A stretch of DNA of 16,784 nt from assembly GCA_947371645.1 (NCBI GenBank), contig CANBQJ010000065.1:1-16784 (forward strand), read 5' to 3'. Shown here piece by piece: positions 1 to 8,033 of this stretch. A model generated the notes under the pieces. It ran no database searches and was not told the origin of the DNA. It worked only from the letters and a program-made list of their open reading frames with translations. The position numbers were made by a program, and so were the translations under genes. Position 1 is the first letter of the stretch. Every line of letters starts with the position of its first letter. This DNA comes from Burkholderiales bacterium. Lineage in GTDB: Bacteria; Pseudomonadota; Gammaproteobacteria; Burkholderiales; Burkholderiaceae.

Positions 1-2
1 CT

Positions 3-3000
3 GCGCAGTCGGTGACGGCCACGTTCACGCCCAACCAGACGCTGAGCCTGGCGGTGGTGGGCTCCGGCTCGATCGCTTCCTCGCCTTCCGGCTACAACTG
101 CTCCAACAGCACCACGCCTTGCTCGGCCAGCCTGACGCAAGGCACGGCCTTGACGCTGACGGCCACCCCGGCCACCGGCTACACCTTGACCGGCTGGAGC
201 GGTGGCACCTGCACGGGCACCGGCACCTGTGCCGTGACCCTGAGCACCGCCAAGTCGGTGACGGCCACTTTCGCGCTCAGCAACCAGACCTTGAGCCTGA
301 CCCTGGCCGGCAGCGGCACCGTGTCGTCGGCGCCCTCTGGCGTGAGCTGCACGGCCACCTGCGCGCCCAGCCTGACTGCGGGCACCGCCTACACCCTGAC
401 GGCCGCACCGGCCACGGGATACACCTTCACCGGCTGGAGTGGTGCAGCGGGTTGCACCGGCACGGGCACCTGCGTGGTGACCATGAGCGCCGCGCAAGCC
501 GTCACCGCCACCTTCACCGCCAACCAGACGCTGAGCCTGGCGGTGGTGGGCTCCGGCTCGATCGCTTCCTCGCCCTCTGGCTATAACTGCTCCAACACCA
601 CCACGCCTTGCTCGGCCAGCCTGGCACAAGGCACGGCCCTGACGCTGACGGCCACCCCGGCCACCGGCTACACCTTCACCGGCTGGAGCGGTGGCACCTG
701 CACGGGCACCGGCACCTGCGCCGTGACCCTGAGTGCAGCCAAGTCGGTGACCGCCACCTTCACGGCCAACAGCCAGACCCTGAGCCTGACCCTGGCCGGC
801 AGCGGCACCGTGTCGTCGGCACCCGCTGGCGTGAGCTGCACGGCCACCTGTGCGCCCAGCCTGACTTCGGGCACCGCCTACACGCTGACGGCCACGCCCG
901 CCACCGGCTACACCTTCACGGGCTGGAGCGGTGCAGCGGGTTGCACGGGCACGGGCAGCTGCGCCGTGACCATGAGCGCCGCACAAGCCGTGACGGCCAC
1001 CTTCACGGCCAACCAGACCCTGAGCCTGAGCATCACCGGCACGGGTTCGGTCAGTTCCAACCCGACGGGTGTGAGCTGCTCCAACACCACCTCGCCTTGC
1101 TCGACCAGCCTCACCTCCGGCGCGGCCTACACGCTGACGGCCACACCGGGCACGGGCTACAGCTTCACTGGCTGGGGCGGCGCCTGCACCGGCACCGGCA
1201 CCTGCGCCGTCACCATGAGCGCGGCCAAGTCGGTGACCGCCACCTTCGCGGCCACCACCCAGACCCTGAGCCTGACCATGGTGGGCAGCGGCAGCGTGTC
1301 GTCGGCACCCGCGGGCTTGAGTTGTGCGGCCACCTGCGCGCCCAGCCTGACCTCGGGCACCGCCTACACGTTGACGGCCACCCCGGCCAGCGGCTACACC
1401 TTCACCGGCTGGAGCGGCACAGGTGGTTGCACGGGCACCGGCACCTGCGCCGTGACCATGAGCGCCGCCAAGGCCGTGACGGCCACCTTTACGGCCAACC
1501 AGACCTTGAGCCTGAGCATCACCGGCACGGGTTCGGTCAGCTCCAGCCCCTCGGGCGTGAGCTGCCTGAGCACCGCCTCGCCTTGCTCGACCGGCCTGAC
1601 GGGCGGCACCGCCTACACGCTGACGGCCACGCCGGGCACTGGCTACACCTTCACCGGCTGGGGCGGCGCCTGCACGGGCACCGGCACCTGCGCGGTGACC
1701 ATGAGCGCGGCCAAGTCGGTGACGGCCACCTTCACGCTCACGACCCAGACCTTGAACCTGACGATGGCGGGCAGCGGCACCGTGTCGTCTGCGCCTTCCG
1801 GCGTGAGCTGCACGGCTTCGTGCGCACCCAGCCTGACTTCGGGCGCGGCCTACACGCTGACGGCCACGCCGGCCAGCGGCTACACCTTCACCGGCTGGAG
1901 CGGTGCCTGCACAGGCACCAGCACCTGCGCCGTGACCATGAGCGCCGCCCAGTCCGTGACGGCCACCTTCACCGCGTCTGCCTCCGGCACCCAGACCCTG
2001 AGCACCACGGTGTCGGGCACGGGCTCGGTGATCTCGGCAGGCAACATCTCTTGCACCTCGGGCACCTGCTCGGCGGCCATCAACACTGGCACGGCGGTGA
2101 CCCTCACGGCCACGCCATCCACGGGCTGGAAGCTGTCGGCCTGGAGTGGCGCCTGCACGGGCTCCACCAACACCTGCTCGGTGACCATGAGCGCGGCCAA
2201 GACCGTGACGGCCACCTTCGTGGTGGACACCGCATCGGCGGGTTGCAACATCACGCGCGGCCTGGCCACCACCGCGCCCGTCGTGGCCACTGGCCACCCC
2301 AGGATCCTGCTCAACCACGCCCAGACCCTCAGCTGCCTGCAGGGCATGGCCACGGCCAACCTCGACACCTTCGCGGCCCTCAAGTCCTATGTGGACGGTG
2401 AGATGGCCGGGACCAATTACTTCGGCTTCGAGGCCTGGCATGCCGCGCTGGTCTACCGCGTGACGGGCGACACCAAGTACCGTGATTTCGCGATCCAGAA
2501 GGCCGATGAATTCGTGGCCTTTGAAGAAGGCCGGATCGCAGCGGGCAACTACGCCTACGTGGCAGAGGACAGCTACCTGTACTCGGGCCCCCTGCTGGGC
2601 GACGTGGCCCTGGTCTTTGACTGGTGCTACACCGACATCACGCCCTCACAGCGCACGCGTTGGGTGACCTACATGAACCAGGCCGTCTACAACATCTGGA
2701 ACCAGGGCTCGGCCACCTGGGGCGGCAGGGCCTACCCATGGTCGGGCTGGGCCAATTCCGACCCGTTCAACAACTACCACTACTCCTTCCTGCGCGCCAC
2801 GATGCTGGTCGGCATGGCCACCAAGGGTGACAACAGCCAGGCCCAGCAGTGGATCGACATGTTCCGCACCACCCAGATCGAAAACGACCTGGTGCCGCAG
2901 TTCAACACCTACCTCGCCAGCGGCGGCTCACTGGAAGGCACCAACTACGGCGTGTCGCTCAAGGAGCTCTTCGAGTTGTACGACTTGTGGGAGCGGTCTA

Positions 3001-4250
3001 CAGGCGAGCGCATCGCCGACAAGACGACCCACACCCTGGGCAGCCAGGGCTGGATGATGCATCAGACCACGCCCGATGGCATCTACCTGGTGTCCCTGGG
3101 CGACCAGTCCCGCGACCACAACGCATGGTTCTTTGACTACAACCGCGAGTTCATGCTCAAGCTGATCGCGCTGTACCCGCAGGAGCGCCTGTCTTCGGTC
3201 GCCAACCTCATGTTGCAGGGCTCGAATGTGCCCGCCATGAGCTATGGCTTCGAGAAGGTCTGGGACTTCATCTACAGGCCGCCCACACTTGTCTCGGCCA
3301 ACCTCACCGACACCTCCACCTCCTGGTATGGCGTGGGCACGGGCGACTACATGATGCGTTCGAGCTGGGGCGACAAGACGGCGGCCTACGGCATGATCAA
3401 GTGCGGCTGGCTGGTGGAAAGCCATCAACACTTCGAGCAAGGCGCCTTCCAGATCTACCGCGGTGACTGGCTGGCACAGACGGGCTCACGGGCCTCGACC
3501 AACGGCCTGGTCGGTGGCGTGGGCACCAACAACCTCGCGCGTTTTGTGGATGCAAGCGGCAACGACATTCAACAGACGAATGCCAATGGCGACCCCAGCA
3601 CATGCAACATGGCCGCGCTGGGCGGTGACGACAACTACAACTACGCCCTGGCCAAGATCACCCCGACGTACCACAACAACGCCAACATCAACAAGTCGGA
3701 ACGTGAGTTCGTGTTCATCAAGCCCAGCACCTTCGTGGTGTTTGACCGGGCGGTGGCCACGTCCACCAGCGTCAAGCGCGTCTGGACGCTCAACCTGGAC
3801 AACAGGCAGAACGCCACCGTCAATGGCAATCAACTGACCTATGTGGGGGCGCATTCAAATCGCATGGACGTGTACCGTGTGGCGCCTGCAGGGTTGACCT
3901 ATCAGCTCGGGCCTTACCCCACTGGTTTCAATCTCGACACCACAGACCACGCCAACGCCGGGCTTGCCGAAGTGCTGGACACCGGCAGCAGTGCCACGAG
4001 CCTCTTCCTGCACGTGATCGGCACCAGCACCTCGAGCACCTCATCCGGCGTCAGCTCGGTGAGCACGCCCGCGGCCATCTCCGGCATGACGGGGGTGATC
4101 GTCAACATGGCCGATGGCAAGGTGGCCACGCTGTACTTCTCCAACACCGGCACGGGCGGCACGATCGAGATCAAGTCGGCCGCTGGCACGGTGATCAGCA
4201 CCGGCGCGCTGCCCACCACCGTCACCGTGCCGCCGCTGTTCAGGAACTGA
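3..4250 (+). CDS. Repeat-rich exported protein with C-terminal heparinase II/III-like polysaccharide lyase domain (5' partial)
   Basis: The frame is open to the left edge, and its first codons (AQSVTATF) are the end of another repeat, so the true start and any signal peptide lie upstream. A GTG at 12 is an internal valine; residues here are numbered from it. Residues 8-739 are nine repeats of about 80 residues, each with the GYTFTGWSG...CTGTGTCAVTMS...KSVTATF pattern of bacterial InlB-B/Flg_new_2 repeats and four cysteines. From about residue 760 (GHPRILLNH) to 1100 comes an alpha-helical region like the toroid of heparinase and alginate lyases. It is followed by a beta-rich region with SHQHFEQGAFQIYRGDWLA, which matches the heparinase II/III signature. 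Candidate catalytic residues are Asn920/921, His923, Tyr979 and His1138/His1140; the usual Asp of HxHxD is Glu1142. The likely role is beta-elimination cleavage of a uronic-acid polysaccharide outside the cytoplasm. The substrate is unknown. I see no PEP-CTERM, LPXTG or autotransporter end; the protein ends VPPLFRN. The lyase fold assignment is fairly sure; activity is inferred. Confidence 0.85.
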   Translation, partial: AQSVTATFTPNQTLSLAVVGSGSIASSPSGYNCSNSTTPCSASLTQGTALTLTATPATGYTLTGWSGGTCTGTGTCAVTLSTAKSVTATFALSNQTLSLTLAGSGTVSSAPSGVSCTATCAPSLTAGTAYTLTAAPATGYTFTGWSGAAGCTGTGTCVVTMSAAQAVTATFTANQTLSLAVVGSGSIASSPSGYNCSNTTTPCSASLAQGTALTLTATPATGYTFTGWSGGTCTGTGTCAVTLSAAKSVTATFTANSQTLSLTLAGSGTVSSAPAGVSCTATCAPSLTSGTAYTLTATPATGYTFTGWSGAAGCTGTGSCAVTMSAAQAVTATFTANQTLSLSITGTGSVSSNPTGVSCSNTTSPCSTSLTSGAAYTLTATPGTGYSFTGWGGACTGTGTCAVTMSAAKSVTATFAATTQTLSLTMVGSGSVSSAPAGLSCAATCAPSLTSGTAYTLTATPASGYTFTGWSGTGGCTGTGTCAVTMSAAKAVTATFTANQTLSLSITGTGSVSSSPSGVSCLSTASPCSTGLTGGTAYTLTATPGTGYTFTGWGGACTGTGTCAVTMSAAKSVTATFTLTTQTLNLTMAGSGTVSSAPSGVSCTASCAPSLTSGAAYTLTATPASGYTFTGWSGACTGTSTCAVTMSAAQSVTATFTASASGTQTLSTTVSGTGSVISAGNISCTSGTCSAAINTGTAVTLTATPSTGWKLSAWSGACTGSTNTCSVTMSAAKTVTATFVVDTASAGCNITRGLATTAPVVATGHPRILLNHAQTLSCLQGMATANLDTFAALKSYVDGEMAGTNYFGFEAWHAALVYRVTGDTKYRDFAIQKADEFVAFEEGRIAAGNYAYVAEDSYLYSGPLLGDVALVFDWCYTDITPSQRTRWVTYMNQAVYNIWNQGSATWGGRAYPWSGWANSDPFNNYHYSFLRATMLVGMATKGDNSQAQQWIDMFRTTQIENDLVPQFNTYLASGGSLEGTNYGVSLKELFELYDLWERSTGERIADKTTHTLGSQGWMMHQTTPDGIYLVSLGDQSRDHNAWFFDYNREFMLKLIALYPQERLSSVANLMLQGSNVPAMSYGFEKVWDFIYRPPTLVSANLTDTSTSWYGVGTGDYMMRSSWGDKTAAYGMIKCGWLVESHQHFEQGAFQIYRGDWLAQTGSRASTNGLVGGVGTNNLARFVDASGNDIQQTNANGDPSTCNMAALGGDDNYNYALAKITPTYHNNANINKSEREFVFIKPSTFVVFDRAVATSTSVKRVWTLNLDNRQNATVNGNQLTYVGAHSNRMDVYRVAPAGLTYQLGPYPTGFNLDTTDHANAGLAEVLDTGSSATSLFLHVIGTSTSSTSSGVSSVSTPAAISGMTGVIVNMADGKVATLYFSNTGTGGTIEIKSAAGTVISTGALPTTVTVPPLFRN
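33..2228 (+). repeat. Tandem coding array: nine cysteine-paired InlB-B-like units in alternating A/B order
   Basis: Unit starts, taken at the conserved CAG of the QTL motif, are 36, 285, 525, 774, 1014, 1260, 1500, 1746 and 1992. A-type units (36, 525, 1014, 1500) have a first cysteine pair spaced C-x6-C. B-type units (285, 774, 1260, 1746) have C-x3-C. All eight then carry a second pair spaced C-x5-C. The ninth unit is the most divergent (C-x4-C and C-x6-C) and borders the lyase domain. The A+B super-repeat has a period of 489 bases for the first two steps and 486 afterwards. The first 53 bases of the units at 33 and 522 are identical, so the 5' copies look recently duplicated or homogenised. 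The array continues past the left edge. Each unit is probably a small beta-rich domain, giving a stalk or binding region held by disulfides; that role is inference. Confidence 0.93.
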
Positions 4251-4267
4251 GGCCGGGGTGACTGGTC

Positions 4268-4297
4268 AGGGGTGGGTCGACGACCCGATCCGCCCCT
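4268..4297 (+). terminator. Imperfect inverted repeat after the lyase gene, possible weak terminator
   Basis: GGGTCG (4274-4279) and CGACCC (4281-4286) are perfect complements around a single base, so the real loop would need to be wider. Outer arms AGGGG (4268-4272) and CCCCT (4293-4297) can also pair, leaving an uneven internal loop. It begins 17 bases after the lyase stop codon. There is no following T run, so it does not fit a standard intrinsic terminator. It could instead be an operator or a chance GC-rich palindrome. Confidence 0.25.
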
Positions 4298-4352
4298 GCA
4301 AATGCGCGGTGTCCGGGCGCTTGTTGGTCGCCAGGCGGCAGGGTCAAACCTG

Positions 4353-4369
4353 ATATCCTCGTTCGATAT
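4353..4369. promoter_or_regulatory. AT-rich inverted repeat overlapping the glycosyltransferase start codon
   Basis: ATATC (4353-4357) and GATAT (4365-4369) are perfect 5-base inverted arms separated by 7 bases. The right arm runs into the ATG at 4368. It stands out as an AT-rich patch in GC-rich DNA and includes a TATCCT box (4354-4359) of the -10 type; I find no convincing -35 at 16-18 bases. It may be a promoter element, an operator or an mRNA hairpin at the start codon. The arms are short and chance is possible. Confidence 0.25.
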
Positions 4370-5576
4370 GAGTCAGCAACAGCAATCTGGGGCAGGGTCG
4401 AACGCGTCTGACACCCCACCGATGGACGTCGTGTATTTCGGCAATGAATGGTTTGCCGAGAACCGCACCTCCAGCCACCACATCGCGAGGCGCCTCTCGC
4501 AGCGTGCCAACCTGTTGTACGTCGACTCGCCCGGCATGCGCCCGCCCAGCGGCAACAAGCGCGACCTGCGGCGCATCGTCAACAAGCTCTGGCAGGCCAT
4601 GCAGCCACCGCGCCGGGTCGAGCCCGGCCTGTGGCACTGCACCGTGCCGCAACTGCCCTGGGGCCGCCTGCCTGGCGTCAAGAAACTCAACCGTTGGTTC
4701 GGCGCCTGGGCCGTGCGCCGCGCGCTGCGTGCTGCAGGCATGTCCAAGCCGGTGCTGTGGTTCCATGTGCCCCACCCGTCTTTCATGGTGGACGCGGTGC
4801 CGCACCGGGCCGTCATCTACTACTGCATCGACAACTACTCGGCGCTGCCGGGGGTCGACGCTGACTTCATCAAGCAGTGCGACCTGCAGCTCACCCAGGT
4901 TGCCGACCACGTCTTCGTGGCCCCGCCCGCCCTGGTGGCCGGCAAGCAGGCCATCAACCCGAACACGACCTACTCGCCGCACGGCGTGGACGTGGACCTG
5001 TTCGCCCGCGCCCAGCACCCTGACACCGTGGCGCCGCCGCGCGCCGCCGCCCTGGCCCAGAAGGGCCCCGTGGTCGGCTACTTCGGCCTGATCGCGCCGT
5101 GGACGAACGTGGAGTTGCTGGTGCACGTGGCGCGACAGCGTCCGCAGTGGCAGCTGCTGTTGATCGGCTTTGCCTCGGCCGACGTGAGCGAGCTGGCCTC
5201 GCTGCCCAACGTCCACCTGGTGGGCCCGCAGCCCTACGAGACACTGCCCTCGTGGGCCAAGGTGTTCGACGTGGCGATCATGCCCTACCGCCTCAACGAG
5301 ATGGTGGCCAACAACAACCCGCTCAAGCTGCGCGAGTACCTGGCCACCGGCAAGGCGGTGGTCTCCATCCCCACGATGGAGGTCAAGCGCTTTGGCGACC
5401 TGGTGCAGGTGGCCACCGAGCCCGATGACTTCGTGCAGGCCATCGAGCGTGCGCTGGCCGACACCGGGCCGGGTCGCGTCGAGGCCCGCATGGCCGCGGT
5501 GGGCGACATGAGCTGGGACGCCCGCGTGCAGCAGACCTGGGACACGGTGCGCCAGATCCTGGCGCGCAAGGCTTGA
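4368..5576 (+). CDS. Glycosyltransferase, GT4-like (GT-B fold)
   Basis: This 402-residue soluble protein most likely transfers a sugar from a nucleotide donor to a lipid-linked polysaccharide precursor on the cytoplasmic face of the inner membrane. The N-terminal part (MDVVYFGNEWFAENRTSSHH) reads like a Rossmann-type acceptor domain. The C-terminal part has the features of Glycos_transf_1: GPVVGYFGLIAPWTNVELL opens the donor domain and NNNPLKLREYLATGKAVVSI carries the conserved E of the nucleotide-binding E-x7-E region. I chose ATG 4368, since the frame extended to GTG 4272 would code for an Arg/Pro-rich leader and cross the inverted repeat after the lyase gene. ATG 4422 (MDVVYF) is a close alternative and starts where the fold begins. 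No strong Shine-Dalgarno precedes either. It is the first glycosyltransferase after the lyase and is followed 40 bases later by the ligase/polymerase gene. The sugar specificity cannot be read from the sequence. Confidence 0.85.
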   Translation: MSQQQQSGAGSNASDTPPMDVVYFGNEWFAENRTSSHHIARRLSQRANLLYVDSPGMRPPSGNKRDLRRIVNKLWQAMQPPRRVEPGLWHCTVPQLPWGRLPGVKKLNRWFGAWAVRRALRAAGMSKPVLWFHVPHPSFMVDAVPHRAVIYYCIDNYSALPGVDADFIKQCDLQLTQVADHVFVAPPALVAGKQAINPNTTYSPHGVDVDLFARAQHPDTVAPPRAAALAQKGPVVGYFGLIAPWTNVELLVHVARQRPQWQLLLIGFASADVSELASLPNVHLVGPQPYETLPSWAKVFDVAIMPYRLNEMVANNNPLKLREYLATGKAVVSIPTMEVKRFGDLVQVATEPDDFVQAIERALADTGPGRVEARMAAVGDMSWDARVQQTWDTVRQILARKA

Positions 5577-5616
5577 GGCTCGCGCCCAGCTTGCGCGCAC
5601 AAGGCAGGGCAAGCAC

Positions 5617-6936
5617 ATGCTGAGTCCAAGCAAGTATTTCGTCTACCTGCTGGTCTACCTGTTCCTGCTTTACATCAGGCCGCAGGAGTTCATCCCGGCG
5701 CTCACAGGCATCCCCATCCTGCCGCTCTTCCTGTTGCCGGCCACCATGCTGTGGGCGCAAGAACCCAAGAAGGACTACCAGTCGCCGCAGTTCGGCCTGC
5801 TGCTGACGTTGTACTTCCTGATGGTCTGGTCGCTGCTCAAGGGCTTCTTCTTTGAAGAGGCTTTCACGGTCATCGGCGAGTTCTTCCCCGTGGTGCTGCT
5901 CTTCTACCTGGTGGGCTCAGGCGTGAACACCTTGCAAAGGCTGCGCGGGGTGTTCGCGCTCACCGGCATCGTGATGACGATCATCTCCATCCACTGCATC
6001 GACGAGTCGATCAACGGTGTGGGCTGGACCGGCGCCAAACCCATGCTGGGCCGGGTGATCTACCTGGGCTTCCTCAGCGACCCCAATGACCTGTCCATGG
6101 CCTTGCTGATGGCCGTGCCCATGGTGATGTACACGGCGGCCCGCGCGGGCTGGTTCATGCGGATCGTGTGGCTGGCCGGCCTGGGGGCCATGTTCTACAC
6201 CATCGTGCTGTGCAATTCGCGGGGCGCCATCCTGGCCCTGGGGGCGATGGCCATGCACTTCAGCATCAAGCGCTTCGGGCTGGTGCGCAGCATGATCGTC
6301 GCGCCCATGTTGCTGGGCCCGCTCATCCTGTTTGGCCCCAGCCGCATGAGCGACATGTCGGCCAAGGAAGAGTCGGCAGAGGGCCGGGTGCGCGCCTGGG
6401 AGCAGGGCTTCCTGATGTTCTACTCCAACCCGCTGTTCGGCGTGGGCAAGGGGCGCTTCCTGGCCTACCACCCCATCACGGCCCACAACTCCTACATGCT
6501 GACCCTGGCCGAGCTGGGCAGCGTCGGCTTTGTCGTCTGGCTGAGCAACATCATGATCTCGATGGTCATGGCCTATGTGGTGGACCGCACGCCAGAAGGC
6601 AAGCCGCCCGAGCCGCCGGCGCCCAAGCCGGGCTTCGTGGTGCCCATGGCCAGGAAGGCAGCACCGCCGCCTGAAAACTGGACCGAGGTGCAAGACGCGT
6701 CGCGCGTGCTGTGGTACGGCTGGACAGGGGGGCTGTCGGCGATGTTCTTCCTCAGCCGCAGCTACACCACGATCATCTACCTGCACATCGCCCTGCTGGT
6801 GGCGGTCTACCAGATCGGCCGCCGCAGCAATGCGCTGCTGCCTGCCATGCCGTGGTCCAAGTACCGTGGCAGGCTGGTGCCGATCTCGCTGGGCGCCATC
6901 GTCTTCCTCTGGTTGGTCACCAAGAAATTGCGTTGA
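5617..6936 (+). CDS. O-antigen ligase/polymerase family membrane protein (Wzy/WaaL-like)
   Basis: This 439-residue polytopic inner-membrane protein has roughly ten hydrophobic segments, starting with YFVYLLVYLFLLYIRPQEF. It belongs to the Wzy_C/O-antigen ligase superfamily, which joins undecaprenyl-linked glycans in the periplasm, either polymerising repeat units or ligating glycan to an acceptor. Supporting motifs are LCNSRGAILALGAMA, the loop with GRVRAWEQGFLMFYSNPLFG, and AHNSYMLTLAELGSVGF; this spacing of Arg-rich loop and HNSY is typical of the family. An unusual Pro/Lys-rich stretch at about residues 324-355 (PEPPAPKPG...APPPENW) separates the late membrane segments. The ATG at 5617 has a purine-rich GGCAGGGCAAG just upstream. 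It lies between the GT4 gene (40-base gap) and the acyltransferase (17-base gap), probably one transcript. Sequence alone does not separate polymerase from ligase; being the only such gene here and next to a flippase favours polymerase. Confidence 0.85.
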   Translation: MLSPSKYFVYLLVYLFLLYIRPQEFIPALTGIPILPLFLLPATMLWAQEPKKDYQSPQFGLLLTLYFLMVWSLLKGFFFEEAFTVIGEFFPVVLLFYLVGSGVNTLQRLRGVFALTGIVMTIISIHCIDESINGVGWTGAKPMLGRVIYLGFLSDPNDLSMALLMAVPMVMYTAARAGWFMRIVWLAGLGAMFYTIVLCNSRGAILALGAMAMHFSIKRFGLVRSMIVAPMLLGPLILFGPSRMSDMSAKEESAEGRVRAWEQGFLMFYSNPLFGVGKGRFLAYHPITAHNSYMLTLAELGSVGFVVWLSNIMISMVMAYVVDRTPEGKPPEPPAPKPGFVVPMARKAAPPPENWTEVQDASRVLWYGWTGGLSAMFFLSRSYTTIIYLHIALLVAVYQIGRRSNALLPAMPWSKYRGRLVPISLGAIVFLWLVTKKLR

Positions 6937-6953
6937 CCTGAGCGCACCGTCAC

Positions 6954-7988
6954 ATGATCCTGTCCATCCAATACCTCCGTGGCCTGGCCGCCCTCCTGGT
7001 GCTGCTCAGCCATGCCGCCTGGAAGGGTGAGCAGTTCGCTGGCGCGCCGCTGTCGTGGTTCCACATCGGGCACGCGGGGGTCGACATCTTCTTCGTGATC
7101 TCCGGCTACGTGATGTGCCACACCACGCGCGAGCAGCCCGGGCGGCCGCCGCTGCGCCTGGGGCGCTTCCTGGCGCACCGCTTTGGCCGCATCCTGCCGC
7201 TGTACTGGCTGCTGAGCCTGCCGGCCCTGGCCATCTTCCTGAGCCGCCCGGAGGTGGTCAATTCGGGTGCCGGTGGCACGGACGTGCTGCGCTCCTTCCT
7301 GCTGTGGCCTTCCGAGCAGAGCTACCTGATCCAGGCCGGCTGGACGCTGAGCTACGAGCTGTTCTTCTATGGCCTGTTTGCGGCCGGACTGCTGCTGTCG
7401 CGCCGCTGGGGCCATGTGCTCACCTGTGCCGGCCTGCTGGGCTTGTTCGCCTGGGGGCGGGGCATGGAGATGGGCTGGTTGCCGCTGGCCGGTACCGGCG
7501 TCGAACTGCGCTTCGTCACCGACGTCATCCTGGTGAACTTCATCTACGGCATCGCGCTTTATCACCTGCACCAGGCCCGGGTGATCTCGCCCAGGTGGGC
7601 CTGGGTGGCGCTGGCGGCGGCCGCGCTGTGGTTCCTGGCCGTCAACCAGGGGTGGCTGAACCTGCGCTGGCGTTCGTTCAGCTTTGGCATCCCGGCCTTC
7701 TTCCTGTGCTGGGCGGCCTGCGGCCTCGAAGACCTGCTGCGCCAGCGGCCCAATCGTCTGCTGGCCTTCCTGGGCGACGCGTCCTATTCGGTCTATCTGG
7801 TGCACCCCTTTGCGCTGGCGGCGGGGGCCCTGGTGCTCAAGCGCCTGAACCTGCTGAGCCCGGGCTGGCTGTTCATTGCCGTCATCGTGGCCGGTGCCGT
7901 GCTGGCAGGCTCGGCCTGCTACCAGTGGCTGGAAAAGCCGCTGACGCAGTGGGTGCGCCGCCGCATCGACGCCCGCCTGGCCGCATGA
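6954..7988 (+). CDS. Acyltransferase family 3 membrane protein, ExoZ/OafA-like
   Basis: This 344-residue integral membrane protein of the Acyl_transf_3 family moves acyl groups, commonly acetyl, onto sugars of surface polysaccharides. The N-terminus ILSIQYLRGLAALLVLLSHA contains the family's R-x10-H pair (Arg9, His20), and its wording is close to exopolysaccharide production protein ExoZ. GHAGVDIFFVISGYVM and the RFGRILPLYWLLSL motif follow, and SYSVYLVHPFALAAGAL near the C-terminus is also typical. About ten hydrophobic segments are spaced through the chain, and there is no periplasmic SGNH domain, so this is the short form of the family. It follows the ligase/polymerase by 17 bases and precedes the Och1-like glycosyltransferase by 45 bases, which fits a decorating role on the same repeat unit. 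The acyl group and target sugar are unknown. Confidence 0.87.
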   Translation: MILSIQYLRGLAALLVLLSHAAWKGEQFAGAPLSWFHIGHAGVDIFFVISGYVMCHTTREQPGRPPLRLGRFLAHRFGRILPLYWLLSLPALAIFLSRPEVVNSGAGGTDVLRSFLLWPSEQSYLIQAGWTLSYELFFYGLFAAGLLLSRRWGHVLTCAGLLGLFAWGRGMEMGWLPLAGTGVELRFVTDVILVNFIYGIALYHLHQARVISPRWAWVALAAAALWFLAVNQGWLNLRWRSFSFGIPAFFLCWAACGLEDLLRQRPNRLLAFLGDASYSVYLVHPFALAAGALVLKRLNLLSPGWLFIAVIVAGAVLAGSACYQWLEKPLTQWVRRRIDARLAA

Positions 7989-8033
7989 TGCGCCCGCAGC
8001 AGACCCCCCAAGCAACCGTGGAGAGCTTCCGCC

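Noticed and set aside
33..2228. CRISPR-like or non-coding satellite reading of the repeats
   Set aside because: The units are about 240 bases, keep one reading frame throughout, and vary at codon third positions, so they are coding repeats.
608..2401. A 597-codon open frame in another plus-strand frame across the repeats (and a shorter one at 119-586)
   Set aside because: It is the shadow of the GC-rich repeats: His/Arg/Leu/Gly-rich with the same period, no fold motifs. The repeat frame has clear domain signatures and continues into the lyase.
4190..4250. PEP-CTERM, LPXTG or other sorting signal at the end of the lyase protein
   Set aside because: The C-terminus lacks a sorting motif, a hydrophobic anchor or a basic tail, and no exosortase gene is seen in the window.
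4272..4367. N-terminal extension of the GT4-like protein from GTG 4272
   Set aside because: It would code for an Arg/Pro-rich leader with no family similarity and crosses an inverted repeat. ATG 4368 or 4422 fits the fold better.
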